Below, piece by piece: positions 25,574-34,146 of a stretch of DNA of 64,000 bases; the stretch's first letter is position 1, and every line of letters begins with the position of its first letter. Both the position numbers and the translations under genes were made by a program. Source of the stretch: Sorghum bicolor (lineage: Eukaryota; Streptophyta; Magnoliopsida; Poales; Poaceae). Location: NCBI RefSeq assembly GCF_000003195.3, contig NC_012870.2, forward strand, positions 186,001 through 250,000, read 5' to 3'. The notes below the pieces were generated by a model, which was given only the letters and a program-made list of their open reading frames with translations, did not search any database and was not told where the DNA came from.

Positions 25574-27013
25574 ATGGCAACGGATCAGGCTGCCGGCGGA
25601 CACGTCCAGCAGCAGCAGCTGTTCCGCGTCGTGGACACGGCCCAGGTGGCTCCTGCAGGTGGTGTTGACGTCGCACTAGTGCCGCCACGCTCCATCCCGC
25701 TCACCTTCTTCGACGTCAAGTGGCTGCACCTCCCGCCCGTGGAGCGCGTCCTCCTGTACCGCCTCTCCCCGGACGCCGACGTCCCCGCCATCCTCTCCCA
25801 TCTCAGGACCTCCCTCTCCCAGGCACTCGGCGCCTTCTACCCGATGGCAGGACACGTCGTCATGCCCACGCCCACGGAGCGCCGCCACCAGCTGTCGTAC
25901 AGACCCGGCGACGCCGTCCCCTTCACCACCGCCGAGTACGACGTGGACATCGACCACCTCATCGCTGACGACGACTCCGCCCCCGTGCAGGTGGCCGCGC
26001 TCGCCCCGCTCGTGCCGCACCTGCCCAAGGGCCGAGCGGTGCTCGCCGTGCAGGCCACGCTGTTGCTCGGCGGCCGGGGCCTCGCGGTGGGAGTCACCGT
26101 CCACCACACCACCTGCGACGGAGCAGGATCCACGCACTTCCTCCACACATGGGCAGCAGCGGCGGCTGGAGCTGGACATCGTCAGCTCCCACCACCACAG
26201 GCACAGCCCCCCGTGATAGACCGGGAGCTCATCCCGGACCCCAGGGGCCTCTACGACATGTACCTCAGAAGCATGCCCCCCGTGGTGTCCCAGGACGGCT
26301 TCGAGTTCGTGCTGGGCAAGTATCAGGATCCCGGCGAGGACAAGGCCCTGGCCACGTTCACGCTGTCCCAGCAGCTGCTGCAGAGCATCAAGAGCGCGGT
26401 CGCCGACGAGGCGGCGCGGCGTGGCATGGTGACGCCGCCGCGGTGCTCCTCGATCCTCGCCACCTACGGCTTCATCTGGTCCTGCTACAGCCAGGTCCGG
26501 CGAGCAAAGACGTCCAAGTCCAACAACACCAGCTACTTCCTCTTCTCCGTGGACCAGCGCTCTCGCCTGAAACCGCCCGTCCCTGACAAGTACTTTGGCA
26601 ACTGCTGCTGCCCGGCCATCGCGAGGGCGCCGACGGACGAGGTGGCGGCCGGGGGCATGGTCGGGCTGTTCGCGGCGTGCGCGGCGGTGGCGGCGGCGGT
26701 GGAGGAGGAGGTGCGCGAGGGGGCGCAGGAGCGGTGGGACGCGTGCGTGGCGAGGGTCAAGGAGGCGGTGGCCAACGGGACGCTGTCCGTGGCCGGCTCC
26801 CCGAGGTTCCGCGTCTACGACCTCGACTTTGGGTTCGGCCCGCCGGCAAAGGTGGACATGGTGTCCGTGGCCAAGACCGGCGCCATCTCCGTGGCGGACG
26901 CGCGTCCAGGAGGAGGTGGCGGCGTCGAGGTCGGCATCTCTCTGCCGGCGGCGACGGGGGACATGGACCGCTTCCGACAGACCGTTGCACAAGGGATGGC
27001 GTGGCTCCTTTAA
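25574..27013 (+). CDS. BAHD acyltransferase, anthocyanin/phenolic-glucoside malonyltransferase type
   Basis: This intronless gene encodes 479 residues, the normal BAHD length (430-480). BAHD enzymes are cytosolic and move an acyl group from a CoA thioester to a hydroxyl or amine of a specialised metabolite. The catalytic HTTCD (HXXXD form) is at residues 178-182, inside VHHTTCDGAG. The structural motif DFGFG is at 418-422 (YDLDFGFGPP). YFGNC at 340-344 is typical of the clade of anthocyanin and flavonoid-glucoside malonyl-/aromatic-acyltransferases, so malonyl-CoA or hydroxycinnamoyl-CoA is the likely donor; the acceptor is unknown. The ATG is the first in frame and lies downstream of a TATA-like run. 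Codon use is strongly GC3-rich, as in many grass genes. Nothing is broken. Confidence 0.93.
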   Translation: MATDQAAGGHVQQQQLFRVVDTAQVAPAGGVDVALVPPRSIPLTFFDVKWLHLPPVERVLLYRLSPDADVPAILSHLRTSLSQALGAFYPMAGHVVMPTPTERRHQLSYRPGDAVPFTTAEYDVDIDHLIADDDSAPVQVAALAPLVPHLPKGRAVLAVQATLLLGGRGLAVGVTVHHTTCDGAGSTHFLHTWAAAAAGAGHRQLPPPQAQPPVIDRELIPDPRGLYDMYLRSMPPVVSQDGFEFVLGKYQDPGEDKALATFTLSQQLLQSIKSAVADEAARRGMVTPPRCSSILATYGFIWSCYSQVRRAKTSKSNNTSYFLFSVDQRSRLKPPVPDKYFGNCCCPAIARAPTDEVAAGGMVGLFAACAAVAAAVEEEVREGAQERWDACVARVKEAVANGTLSVAGSPRFRVYDLDFGFGPPAKVDMVSVAKTGAISVADARPGGGGGVEVGISLPAATGDMDRFRQTVAQGMAWLL

Positions 27014-27042
27014 TTTAATTTCGATCGGCTCCTCCAGTCTCT

Positions 27043-27085
27043 CTTCTTCTTCTTCTTCTTCTTCTTCTTCTTCTTCTTCTTCTTC
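27043..27085. repeat. (CTT)n microsatellite in BAHD 3' UTR
   Basis: About fourteen CTT units begin 30 bp after the BAHD stop codon. The tract is probably transcribed and length-variable. Confidence 0.9.
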
Positions 27086-27092
27086 ATGCATT

Positions 27093-27125
27093 GTCATTGT
27101 GATTGTGATTGTGATTGTGATTGTG
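27093..27125. repeat. (TGATTG)n microsatellite
   Basis: About five tandem copies of a TGATTG hexamer lie directly after the CTT tract, in the BAHD 3' UTR or just beyond. Confidence 0.85.
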
Positions 27126-27407
27126 TGTGCTCGTACTCGTACGTGTTGAATAATAAGCAAACTAGTCGATCACAGCGAGTGATGCTTAGCGTGTCGTTTG
27201 CCATTTGTTTGTTGGAGTTAATTGGAGCGATGGACCCGGCATGCACGCATGGGTTTCCCGTACGTTTTTGTTGGAGCGTTCCATCCCCCTGTGTTATTTC
27301 GCATGGAAATGCAACGCAACGCAATGCAATAATTGAAGTTGGTTGATCGCGTTTGATCGAGCTCAGCTCGCCGCCGACGTTCCGCCGTTACTAGGGCGTG
27401 AAAAAAA

Positions 27408-27700
27408 ATAGGTGTCACATTAGATATTATAACCTATATTTTAAGTATTAAACATAGATTAATTAAAAAGTAAATTACATAATTTATTTAAAAATCATGA
27501 GACGAATTTATAAGTTCAATTAATCTGTTATTAGTATATGTTGATTATTATAGTAACTATATATGGCTAATTATAGACTAATTAATTTTAAAAATTTGTC
27601 TCATGATTTATAATTAAACTATGCAGATATTTTTTTAATCTATATTTAATGTTTCATACATATGTTGAAAGATTGGAAGTGACTTGATAAAAATTTTTTA
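27408..27700. mobile_element. Degenerate near-palindromic AT-rich MITE
   Basis: The arms pair across the centre: AATCATGAGACGAATTTATAA on the left (about 27493) against AAATTTGTCTCATGATTTATA on the right (about 27593). The same layout recurs around 63010-63690. The ends are too decayed to name a target duplication. Confidence 0.55.
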
Positions 27701-27971
27701 GCTGACGATAAACATGACCGATCGAGTACTGTATATAACAACCACTGCGCCGCCGCACAGCAGCTAGCCTGCGACCCGTTTTAATTTGGCGATAACGGTA
27801 GCTCGATCGGACAGTGATGCATGGGGACAGCCGGACAGGCTACCGGCCGGTCGGTCCATCGTCAAATCATCGAGCTCCATTATATCAAAAAAAATGTATT
27901 ATCGTAGTTTACTTTCTTTTTTTGTCTATTAAATTTGTTCAAACCTAGTAGTAAATCTAGAATGGTTTGCC

Positions 27972-28193
27972 TTAGGGCACTCACAATGCAAGACTCTATC
28001 ACAGAGTCCAAGACAATCAACTACATATTATTTATGGTATTTTACTGATGTGACAGCATATTTATTGAAGAAAGAGGTAGAAAAAATAAGATTCCAAGTC
28101 TTATTTAGACTCCAAGTCCACATTGTTCGAGGTAATAAATAACTTTAGACTCTATGATAGAGTCTGTATTGTGAGTGCCCTTAGGCCTTGTTT
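27972..28193. mobile_element. PIF/Harbinger-type MITE (TTA duplication)
   Basis: The element is 27975-28190 (216 bp) with inverted ends GGGCACTCACAATGCAAGACTC and the matching GAGTCTGTATTGTGAGTGCCC. TTA lies on both sides (27972-27974 and 28191-28193), the target duplication of PIF/Harbinger elements. It is non-coding. Confidence 0.85.
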
Positions 28194-28429
28194 AGTTCCG
28201 AAAAATTTTGGGAAATCGATACTGTAGCACTTTTGTTTGTATTTGACAAATATTGTTCAATTATGGACTAACTAGGCTCAAAAGATTCGTCTCGTCAATT
28301 TCGACCAAACTGTGCAATTAGTTTTTATTTTCGTTTATATTTAATACTCCATGCATACGTCTAAAGATTCGATGTGACGGGGAATGTGAAAAATTTTGCA
28401 AAATTTTCTGGAAAGTAAACAAGGCCTTA
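28191..28429. mobile_element. Tourist-like MITE, GGCCTTGTTTAGTT family
   Basis: The element is 28194-28426 (233 bp) with ends GGCCTTGTTTAGTTCC and GGAAAGTAAACAAGGCC, flanked by TTA on both sides. Its left TTA is also the right TTA of the preceding MITE. At least five other copies lie in this window. Confidence 0.9.
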
Positions 28430-28449
28430 GCACAACAAGGCCTCTTGTA

Positions 28450-28943
28450 TACTCCCTCCGTATCCGTAAAAGGTAACGTTCTGCACTCCTGGCTCATTTT
28501 CGTTAAACTTGACGTTCTCTGCTCCCAAGGCCTGGCAGAGACGGTATTACACCTGCCCTCACTCTCGGCTTGCAGCGTCTCTTCCTCTCTCTCTCTCTCA
28601 GCATGCACCGCGTCTCTTCCTCTCCCTGCATGCGCGCCAGGCCGCATCTCTTCCTCTTCCCGCATGCAGCGTCGGGCCAATCCGCCGTGCCCATTACCCA
28701 ATCAATGCGCCATGCAGAACTTCTATGGAAAAGTAAGCAAAAAAAGGCGCCTAGGAGGGGCTTCTAACTGCCAACCTCAAGGCCAAGACTCCAACGTACC
28801 AACACTACGAAATTTTCTTGGAAAGACTACACCTACACACATATTTAATAGGGGCAAACGAAAAAAAATACTCTCTAATTAATCACTCATTGGTTACCAC
28901 AATCATGTCATAAACGTCAAGAATTTCGGATATGGAGGGAGTA
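28450..28943. mobile_element. Stowaway-type (Tc1/mariner) MITE
   Basis: Ends CTCCCTCCGTATCCG and CGGATATGGAGGGAG bound 28452-28941 (490 bp) with TA on each side. This is the classic cereal Stowaway terminus. The interior has a CT/GA-rich stretch (28560-28680) that opens reading frames on both strands but has no recognisable protein. Confidence 0.85.
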
Positions 28944-28949
28944 TGTCTC

Positions 28950-29140
28950 TAAGACCAGTCTCAATGCATAATTTTATGGCACAGTTACCAAGACTATAAA
29001 CTACGTAACCGAGCCACAGGAGTTTCATGGGGATGAAACTCCTTCATTTAATGACCCTGCCAAGTCAGCAGTTATGCTTATATGACACCCTATTTAATAT
29101 GCATGACACTCTCATAAAACATGCATTGAGACTGGCCTAA
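28950..29140. mobile_element. PIF/Harbinger-type MITE (TAA duplication)
   Basis: The element is 28953-29137 (185 bp). Inverted ends are GACCAGTCTCAATGCAT and ATGCATTGAGACTGGCC, with TAA on each side (28950-28952, 29138-29140). Confidence 0.85.
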
Positions 29141-29202
29141 TAGATACAGATTAGAGTATAAGCATCTTTCGCCTAACTATAAGACGGCAGTGTGTATTGG
29201 TC

Positions 29203-29528
29203 GGGACGTCTTCAATAGTTCTCAAATAGCTAATCTAGAAGAAATTCTATTGGCTATCAATGATAATTTATAAATAATTAACTAGATGAGATATATAAAT
29301 AAGAAAAAATAAACACTATAGTAGAAAGTTATATGAGAGATTTCTAAGAGGTCGTGCTAGATTAGCTATTTAAATGTTGCTAGCTATTTGATCTCTCTCT
29401 AAAAGTGTTACTTTTTTGTTTATTTTTATATCTCATCTAGCTAGCTATTTACAAATTGTTATTAAGGCGTTCTCATAGCCAATAGAATTTCTCTTAGACT
29501 AATTATTTGAGTATTATTGGGGATGCCC
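29203..29528. mobile_element. Long-arm palindromic MITE
   Basis: Arms of roughly 130-150 bp are inverted copies. For example, TCAAATAGCTAATCTAG on the left pairs with CTAGATTAGCTATTT and later AATTATTTGAG on the right, and ATTCTATTGGCTAT pairs with ATAGCCAATAGAAT. The right flank is TTA; I do not see it on the left, so the target duplication is not confirmed. Confidence 0.6.
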
Positions 29529-29638
29529 TTAGGGATGATGAATGTGGCGTCCATAGATTAATAGGTTATTCTCAGTGAAGGTTTTGATAAAGAGAGATAC
29601 TAAAATTTGATGGGATAAAATGAGTTTTATAAAGATAA

Positions 29639-29650
29639 CCCCCCCCCCCC
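29639..29650. repeat. Poly(C) run
   Basis: Twelve consecutive C bases interrupt AT-rich intergenic sequence. It is a possible sequencing-difficult site; no function is inferred. Confidence 0.9.
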
Positions 29651-29718
29651 AACACCCAAATAATATTTTGGTCTGGCCGAGCCAGATAGGTGTGGCAGGG
29701 CTATGCCCAAAAAATCTT

Positions 29719-29967
29719 TAAGGCCTTGTTTAGTTTCAAAAAATTTTACAAAATAGGAATAGTAGCACTTTCGTATGTATTTGACAAATATTGTCTAATT
29801 ATGAACTAAGTAGGTTTAAAAGATTCGTCTCGTCAATTCCGACCAAACTGTGTAATTAGTTTTTATTTTCGTCTATATTTAATACTCTATGCATGCGTCT
29901 AAAGATTTGATGTGACGGAGAATCTGAAAAATTTTGCAAAACTTTTTGGGAACTAAACAAGGCCTAA
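29719..29967. mobile_element. Tourist-like MITE, GGCCTTGTTTAGTT family
   Basis: The element is 29722-29964 with ends GGCCTTGTTTAGTTTC and GAACTAAACAAGGCC. TAA flanks both sides. Confidence 0.9.
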
Positions 29968-30288
29968 GTGGACTTGCTTTTGTGTTTTTTTATAGGAGCA
30001 AATTATTAGGGTTTTTTCGATATATTTAAAAAGTTGTGGTAATAGATTTCTGGGAGTTTTTTTTAGGTACCGTTGGACATACTCTAACCTAAAAAGAAAA
30101 CAACTGGGCGTGTTTGTGCCCCGTTCAGCACGCTCCCACCCTGTGTTGTGTATGTCTTTGTTTTGCATACTTATGACGTGAATTGAAAAGTTTGAAACAC
30201 ATAGGAAGGAAGGATGTTACGGTGCTCTGTTTTGGGGGCTTTGACCGAGTGACATGCAGACATTTCGGCTTTGGTTGGCAGTAAGTAC

Positions 30289-30530
30289 TTAGGCCTTGTT
30301 TAGTTCACCCCAAAAATAAAAAAGTTTTCAAGATTCTCCATCACATCGAATCTTGCGGCACATGCATGGAGCATTAAATAAAGACAAAAACAAAAACTAA
30401 TTATACCTGTAAATCGCGAGACGAATCTTTTGATCCTAGTTAGTCCATAATTAGATAATATTTGTTACAAACAAACGAAAGTGTTACAGTATAGAAATCT
30501 AAAAAATTTTCACATCTAAACACGGGCTTA
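30289..30530. mobile_element. Tourist-like MITE, GGCCTTGTTTAGTT family, diverged right end
   Basis: The element is 30292-30527. The left end is GGCCTTGTTTAGTTCA and the right end reads CATCTAAACACGGGC. TTA flanks both sides. Confidence 0.87.
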
Positions 30531-30594
30531 GTAGGCATGCAGTGCAGTGCAGGTCATGAGATGAGATTCTTCATCAGGTCAGGTCAGGTGTTGA

Positions 30595-30826
30595 GGCCTT
30601 GTTTAGTTCGGAAAAAATTTTAAGATTATCCGTTACATCGAATCTTTGGTCGCATGCATGGAGCATTAAATATAGATAAAAATAAAAACTAATTACACAG
30701 TTTACCTTTAATTTATGAGATGAATCTTTTAAGCCTAGTTACTCCGTGATTGGATAATATTTGTCAAATAAAAACGAAAGTGCTACAGTAGCCAAAAACT
30801 AAAATTTTTGCAAACTAAACAAGTCC
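30595..30826. mobile_element. Tourist-like MITE, GGCCTTGTTTAGTT family
   Basis: Ends are GGCCTTGTTTAGTTCG and CAAACTAAACAAGTCC. The flanks are TGA and TCA rather than matching TWA, so the duplication is mutated or atypical. The next 245 bp up to the protease ATG hold no other feature except its presumed promoter. Confidence 0.85.
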
Positions 30827-31072
30827 TCAAACTTTCTCTGGATCCAGCTTGGTGATGAATTAATGGTGATCCCGTTGCAAGCATGCATGCCATTGTTTTG
30901 CAGTCAAGTCAAAGCAGGTAGGGGGTTAGCCAAATTGAGGCCCTGAAACCTGCACCGGCCCTGAAAGCTAGCTATAGCTGCCTATTACAGGTGCATTGCA
31001 TCAGTTGGGCAGATGGGAGGTACGGTGTCACTAGTAGTGTTAAGTTATCCCAGTGATCAGTGACAGAGTACC

Positions 31073-33523
31073 ATGGCGAGGAGGAGGCAGAGGTCGCTGC
31101 TCTTGGTCGCCGTCGTCCAGTTCCTGAGCCTGTGCGTGGCCGAGTGGCATCTCCATCTCGTGGAAGCGTACAAGAAGGCAAGCAAAAATTTACTTAGTAG
31201 GCTTTGGTAGCGATACACTAACTAATGCTAATGCTAATGCATTCAGTCTTACATCGTGTATCTGGGAGCACATTCCTATGGCCGTGATGCGTCGGCGGAG
31301 GAGCATGCCCGCGCCACCCAGTCTCACCATCACCTCCTTGCATCCATCCTCGGCGGCGACGACGAGACGGCGCGGCAGTCCATCTTCTACTCCTACACCA
31401 AGAGCACCCTGAATGGGTTCGCGGCGCACCTGGAGGAGTCGGTCGCCCAGCAGATCCAGGAGCACCCCGAGGTGGTGGCGGTGGTGGAGAGCAAGATGCT
31501 CCAGCTGCACACCACCCGCTCCTGGGACTTCATGGACCTGGAGCGCGACGGCCATGTCCTCCCGGGCTCCATCTGGAACCACGCCAAGTTCGGGCAGGAC
31601 GTGATCATCGCCAGCCTCGACAGCGGCGTGTGGCCCGAGTCCCACAGCTTCGCCGACGACGGCGGCGACCTGGCCGAGGCCGTTCCCGCCCGCTGGAAGG
31701 GCACCTGCCAGGACACCGTCAAGTACGGCGTCGCCTGCAACCGCAAGCTCATCGGCGCCAGGTTCTTCAACAGGGACATGCTGCTCAGCAACCCCTCCGT
31801 GGTGGGCGCCAACTGGACGCGCGACACCGAGGGCCACGGCACCCACACGCTCTCCACCGCCGCCGGCAGCTTCGTGCCCCGCGCCAGCCTCTTCGGCTAC
31901 GCCAACGGCACCGCCAAGGGCGGCGCGCCGCGGGCGCGCGTCGCCGCCTACAAGGTCTGCTGGTCGGGCGAGTGCGCCGCCGCCGACGTCCTCGCCGGAT
32001 TCGAGTCCGCCATCCACGACGGCGCCGACGTCATCTCCGTCTCCTTCGGCCAGGACGCGCCCCTCGCCGACGACGCCAAGTCCCTCTTCCAGGAGCCCGT
32101 CACTCTCGGCTCCCTCCACGCCGCCGTCCACGGCGTCTCCGTCGTCTGCTCCGCCGGCAACTCCGGCCCCTACGACAACACCATCGTCAACGCCGCGCCC
32201 TGGGTCACCACCGTCGCCGCCACCACCGTCGACAGGGACTTCCCCAACGTCCTCACCCTCGGCAACAGCGTGCGCCTCAAGGGGATGAGCCTCGAGTCCA
32301 CCACGCTGCACTCCAACACGCTCTACCCGATGGTCGACGCCGCGCGCGCCGCCAGCGCCACCTCCAACACGTACGACGCCTCCAGCTGCGCGCTCGGCAC
32401 CCTCGACCCCGCCGCCGTCAAGGGCAAGATCGTCGTGTGCCGCCGTGGCGGCGGCGGAGGCGGAGGCGGAGGCCAAGTCTCCCGGGTCACCAAGGGGATG
32501 GCCGTGCTCGACGCGGGTGGTGCCGGGATGATCCTCGCCAACGACAGGATGGACGGCGAGGACATCGTCGCCGACGCGCACGTGCTCCCGGCCACCATGA
32601 TCACCTACAGCGAGGCCGTCTCCCTGTACGCCTACATGGCGTCCACGGCCAACCCCGTCGCCAACATCTCGCCCTCCAAGACGGAGGTCGGCGTCAAGAA
32701 CTCGCCGTCCGTGGCGGGATTCTCCTCCCGCGGGCCCAGCGGGACTCTCCCCTACGTCCTCAAGCCCGACATCGCCGCGCCGGGGGTCGACATCCTGGCC
32801 GCCTTCACCGAGTACGTCGGCCCCACGGAGCTCGCCTCCGACAAGCGCCGCTCCGAGTACGCCATCCTGTCCGGCACCTCCATGTCCTGCCCTCACGTCT
32901 CCGGCATCATCGCGCTCCTCAAGGCGGCGCGCCCGGAGTGGAGCCCCGCCGCGATGCGCTCCGCGATCATGACCACGGCGCGCACCCAGGACAACTCGGG
33001 GGCGCCCATCCGCGACCACGACGGCAGGGAGGCCAACGCCTTCGCCTACGGCGCCGGCAACGTGCACCCCAACCGCGCCGTCGACCCGGGCCTCGTGTAC
33101 GACGCCACCCCCGACGACTACTTCACCTTCCTCTGCTCCATGGGCTTCTCCGAGGCAGACATGAAGCGCCTCAGCGCCGGCAAGTTCGCGTGCCCGGCTA
33201 AGGTGCCCGCCATGGAGGACCTCAACTACCCGTCCATCGTGGTGCCGTCGCTGCGCGGCACGCAGACGGTGACGCGGCGGGTCAAGAACGTCGGCCGCCC
33301 GGCCAAGTACCTGGCGTCCTGGCGCGCCCCGGTCGGGATCACCATGGAGGTCAAGCCGACGGTGCTCGAGTTCAGCAAGGGGGTCGGCGAGGAGGAGGAG
33401 TTCAAGGTGACGGTCACGTCGCACAAGGACAAGATCGGGCTGGGCTACGTCTTTGGGAGGCTCGTCTGGACAGACGGGACCCACTATGCCAGAAGCCCCG
33501 TCGTCGTCAACGCACTCGCGTGA
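31073..33523 (+). CDS. Subtilisin-like serine protease (S8A), SBT5/AIR3-like, secreted
   Basis: Exons are 31073-31177 and 31247-33523, giving 793 residues, a normal plant subtilase length. The intron starts GCAAGC after AAG, a GC-AG intron; the join gives KKSYIVYLGAHS, the family's usual start. Residues 1-32 form a signal peptide with core LLLVAVVQFLSLCVA. The I9 propeptide spans about 36-123, and the mature enzyme should begin at TTRSWDF (124). The catalytic triad is Asp160 (DSGVWPES), His232 (GHGTHT) and Ser580 (GTSMSCPHVSG), with oxyanion Asn340 (AGNSGP). A PA domain lies at about 400-500 and a fibronectin-III-like end at about 690-790. It is expected to cleave proteins in the apoplast. 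One oddity is a run of nine glycines in the PA domain (about residue 436). SBT5 placement rests on the SYIVYLGAHS start and is moderate. Confidence 0.93.
31178..31246 (+). other. GC-AG intron of the subtilase
   Basis: The donor is AAG|GCAAGC and the acceptor ATTCAG|TCT. No GT donor nearby restores the frame and the conserved junction. At 69 bp it is short even for a plant intron. It contains TAATGC repeated three times before the acceptor. Confidence 0.8.
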
Positions 33524-34146
33524 TTCCATTCCATTATCAGTCCTGCTAACTACCTAGGATCCATGCAATCCAAGCAACGGCCTTGTGAATTTTTGTGACA
33601 CATAAGTAAGGGTTTAAAATATGTTTTATTTTTCTTTCCTTCTTCTAGTAGTGACGAAGTGAGATAGGCTTATTTATTATTGGACATATTATCTATATAA
33701 ATAAAATTTTGGCTCTTCGCATGCGAACTTGAATTAATGGTAAATAAGTTTATATCTATATTTATACCTAATAATAAAGAGGTAAAATTTTTAAGCTCTT
33801 TTTTTGTCCATCCATTTGTCTGGTCGGTCTCTCTAACTCACCGAGTAATGGAGAGTTTTTTTTCTAGACTTATATATATAATTCGTATTCATAGAAGTTA
33901 GAATAGCTCACATCTAAACTAATATAGAGGAAGAATCCTAATTTAGATAGATTCCTCGGATCCTGAGCACCATAAATAGAACTCATAATAATCAAATAAG
34001 AAAGAATAAAAGTTAAGTTCTTCATTTTGGTCTTTTTTTATTTAGTCATACGTGAAATGGGAGAAACAAATCATATCCTTGTGTTCCTCCTTTTTTATTC
34101 TTTTTACACACGTAGGTCGTAGGTGTTTCCTCAATCAGGGTCTCAG
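33524..34146. other. Subtilase 3' flank
   Basis: The stretch holds the probable 3' UTR (first 150 bp) followed by AT-rich sequence. TACCTAATAATAAAGAGG at about 33765 resembles a Helitron or MITE end but has no confirmed partner. No gene is seen. Confidence 0.4.

Noticed and set aside
25676..27160. 494-codon - strand frame opposite the BAHD gene, ending in poly-Glu
   Set aside because: Antisense of a GC3-rich gene; the poly-Glu stretch is just the CTT microsatellite read backwards.
31630..33201. 523-codon + frame inside the subtilase
   Set aside because: Arg/Pro/His-rich out-of-frame reading of the protease exon with no domain; a composition shadow.
25574..33523. BAHD plus subtilase as a biosynthetic gene cluster
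   Set aside because: Only two unrelated genes separated by a MITE chain, with no oxidoreductase, glycosyltransferase or cytochrome P450 nearby. SCPL-type or BAHD clustering cannot be supported.
31190..33529. 779-codon open frame on the - strand opposite the subtilase
   Set aside because: It mirrors the subtilase exon. The very GC-rich third positions remove stops in the antisense frame; the product is low-complexity and lacks any domain.
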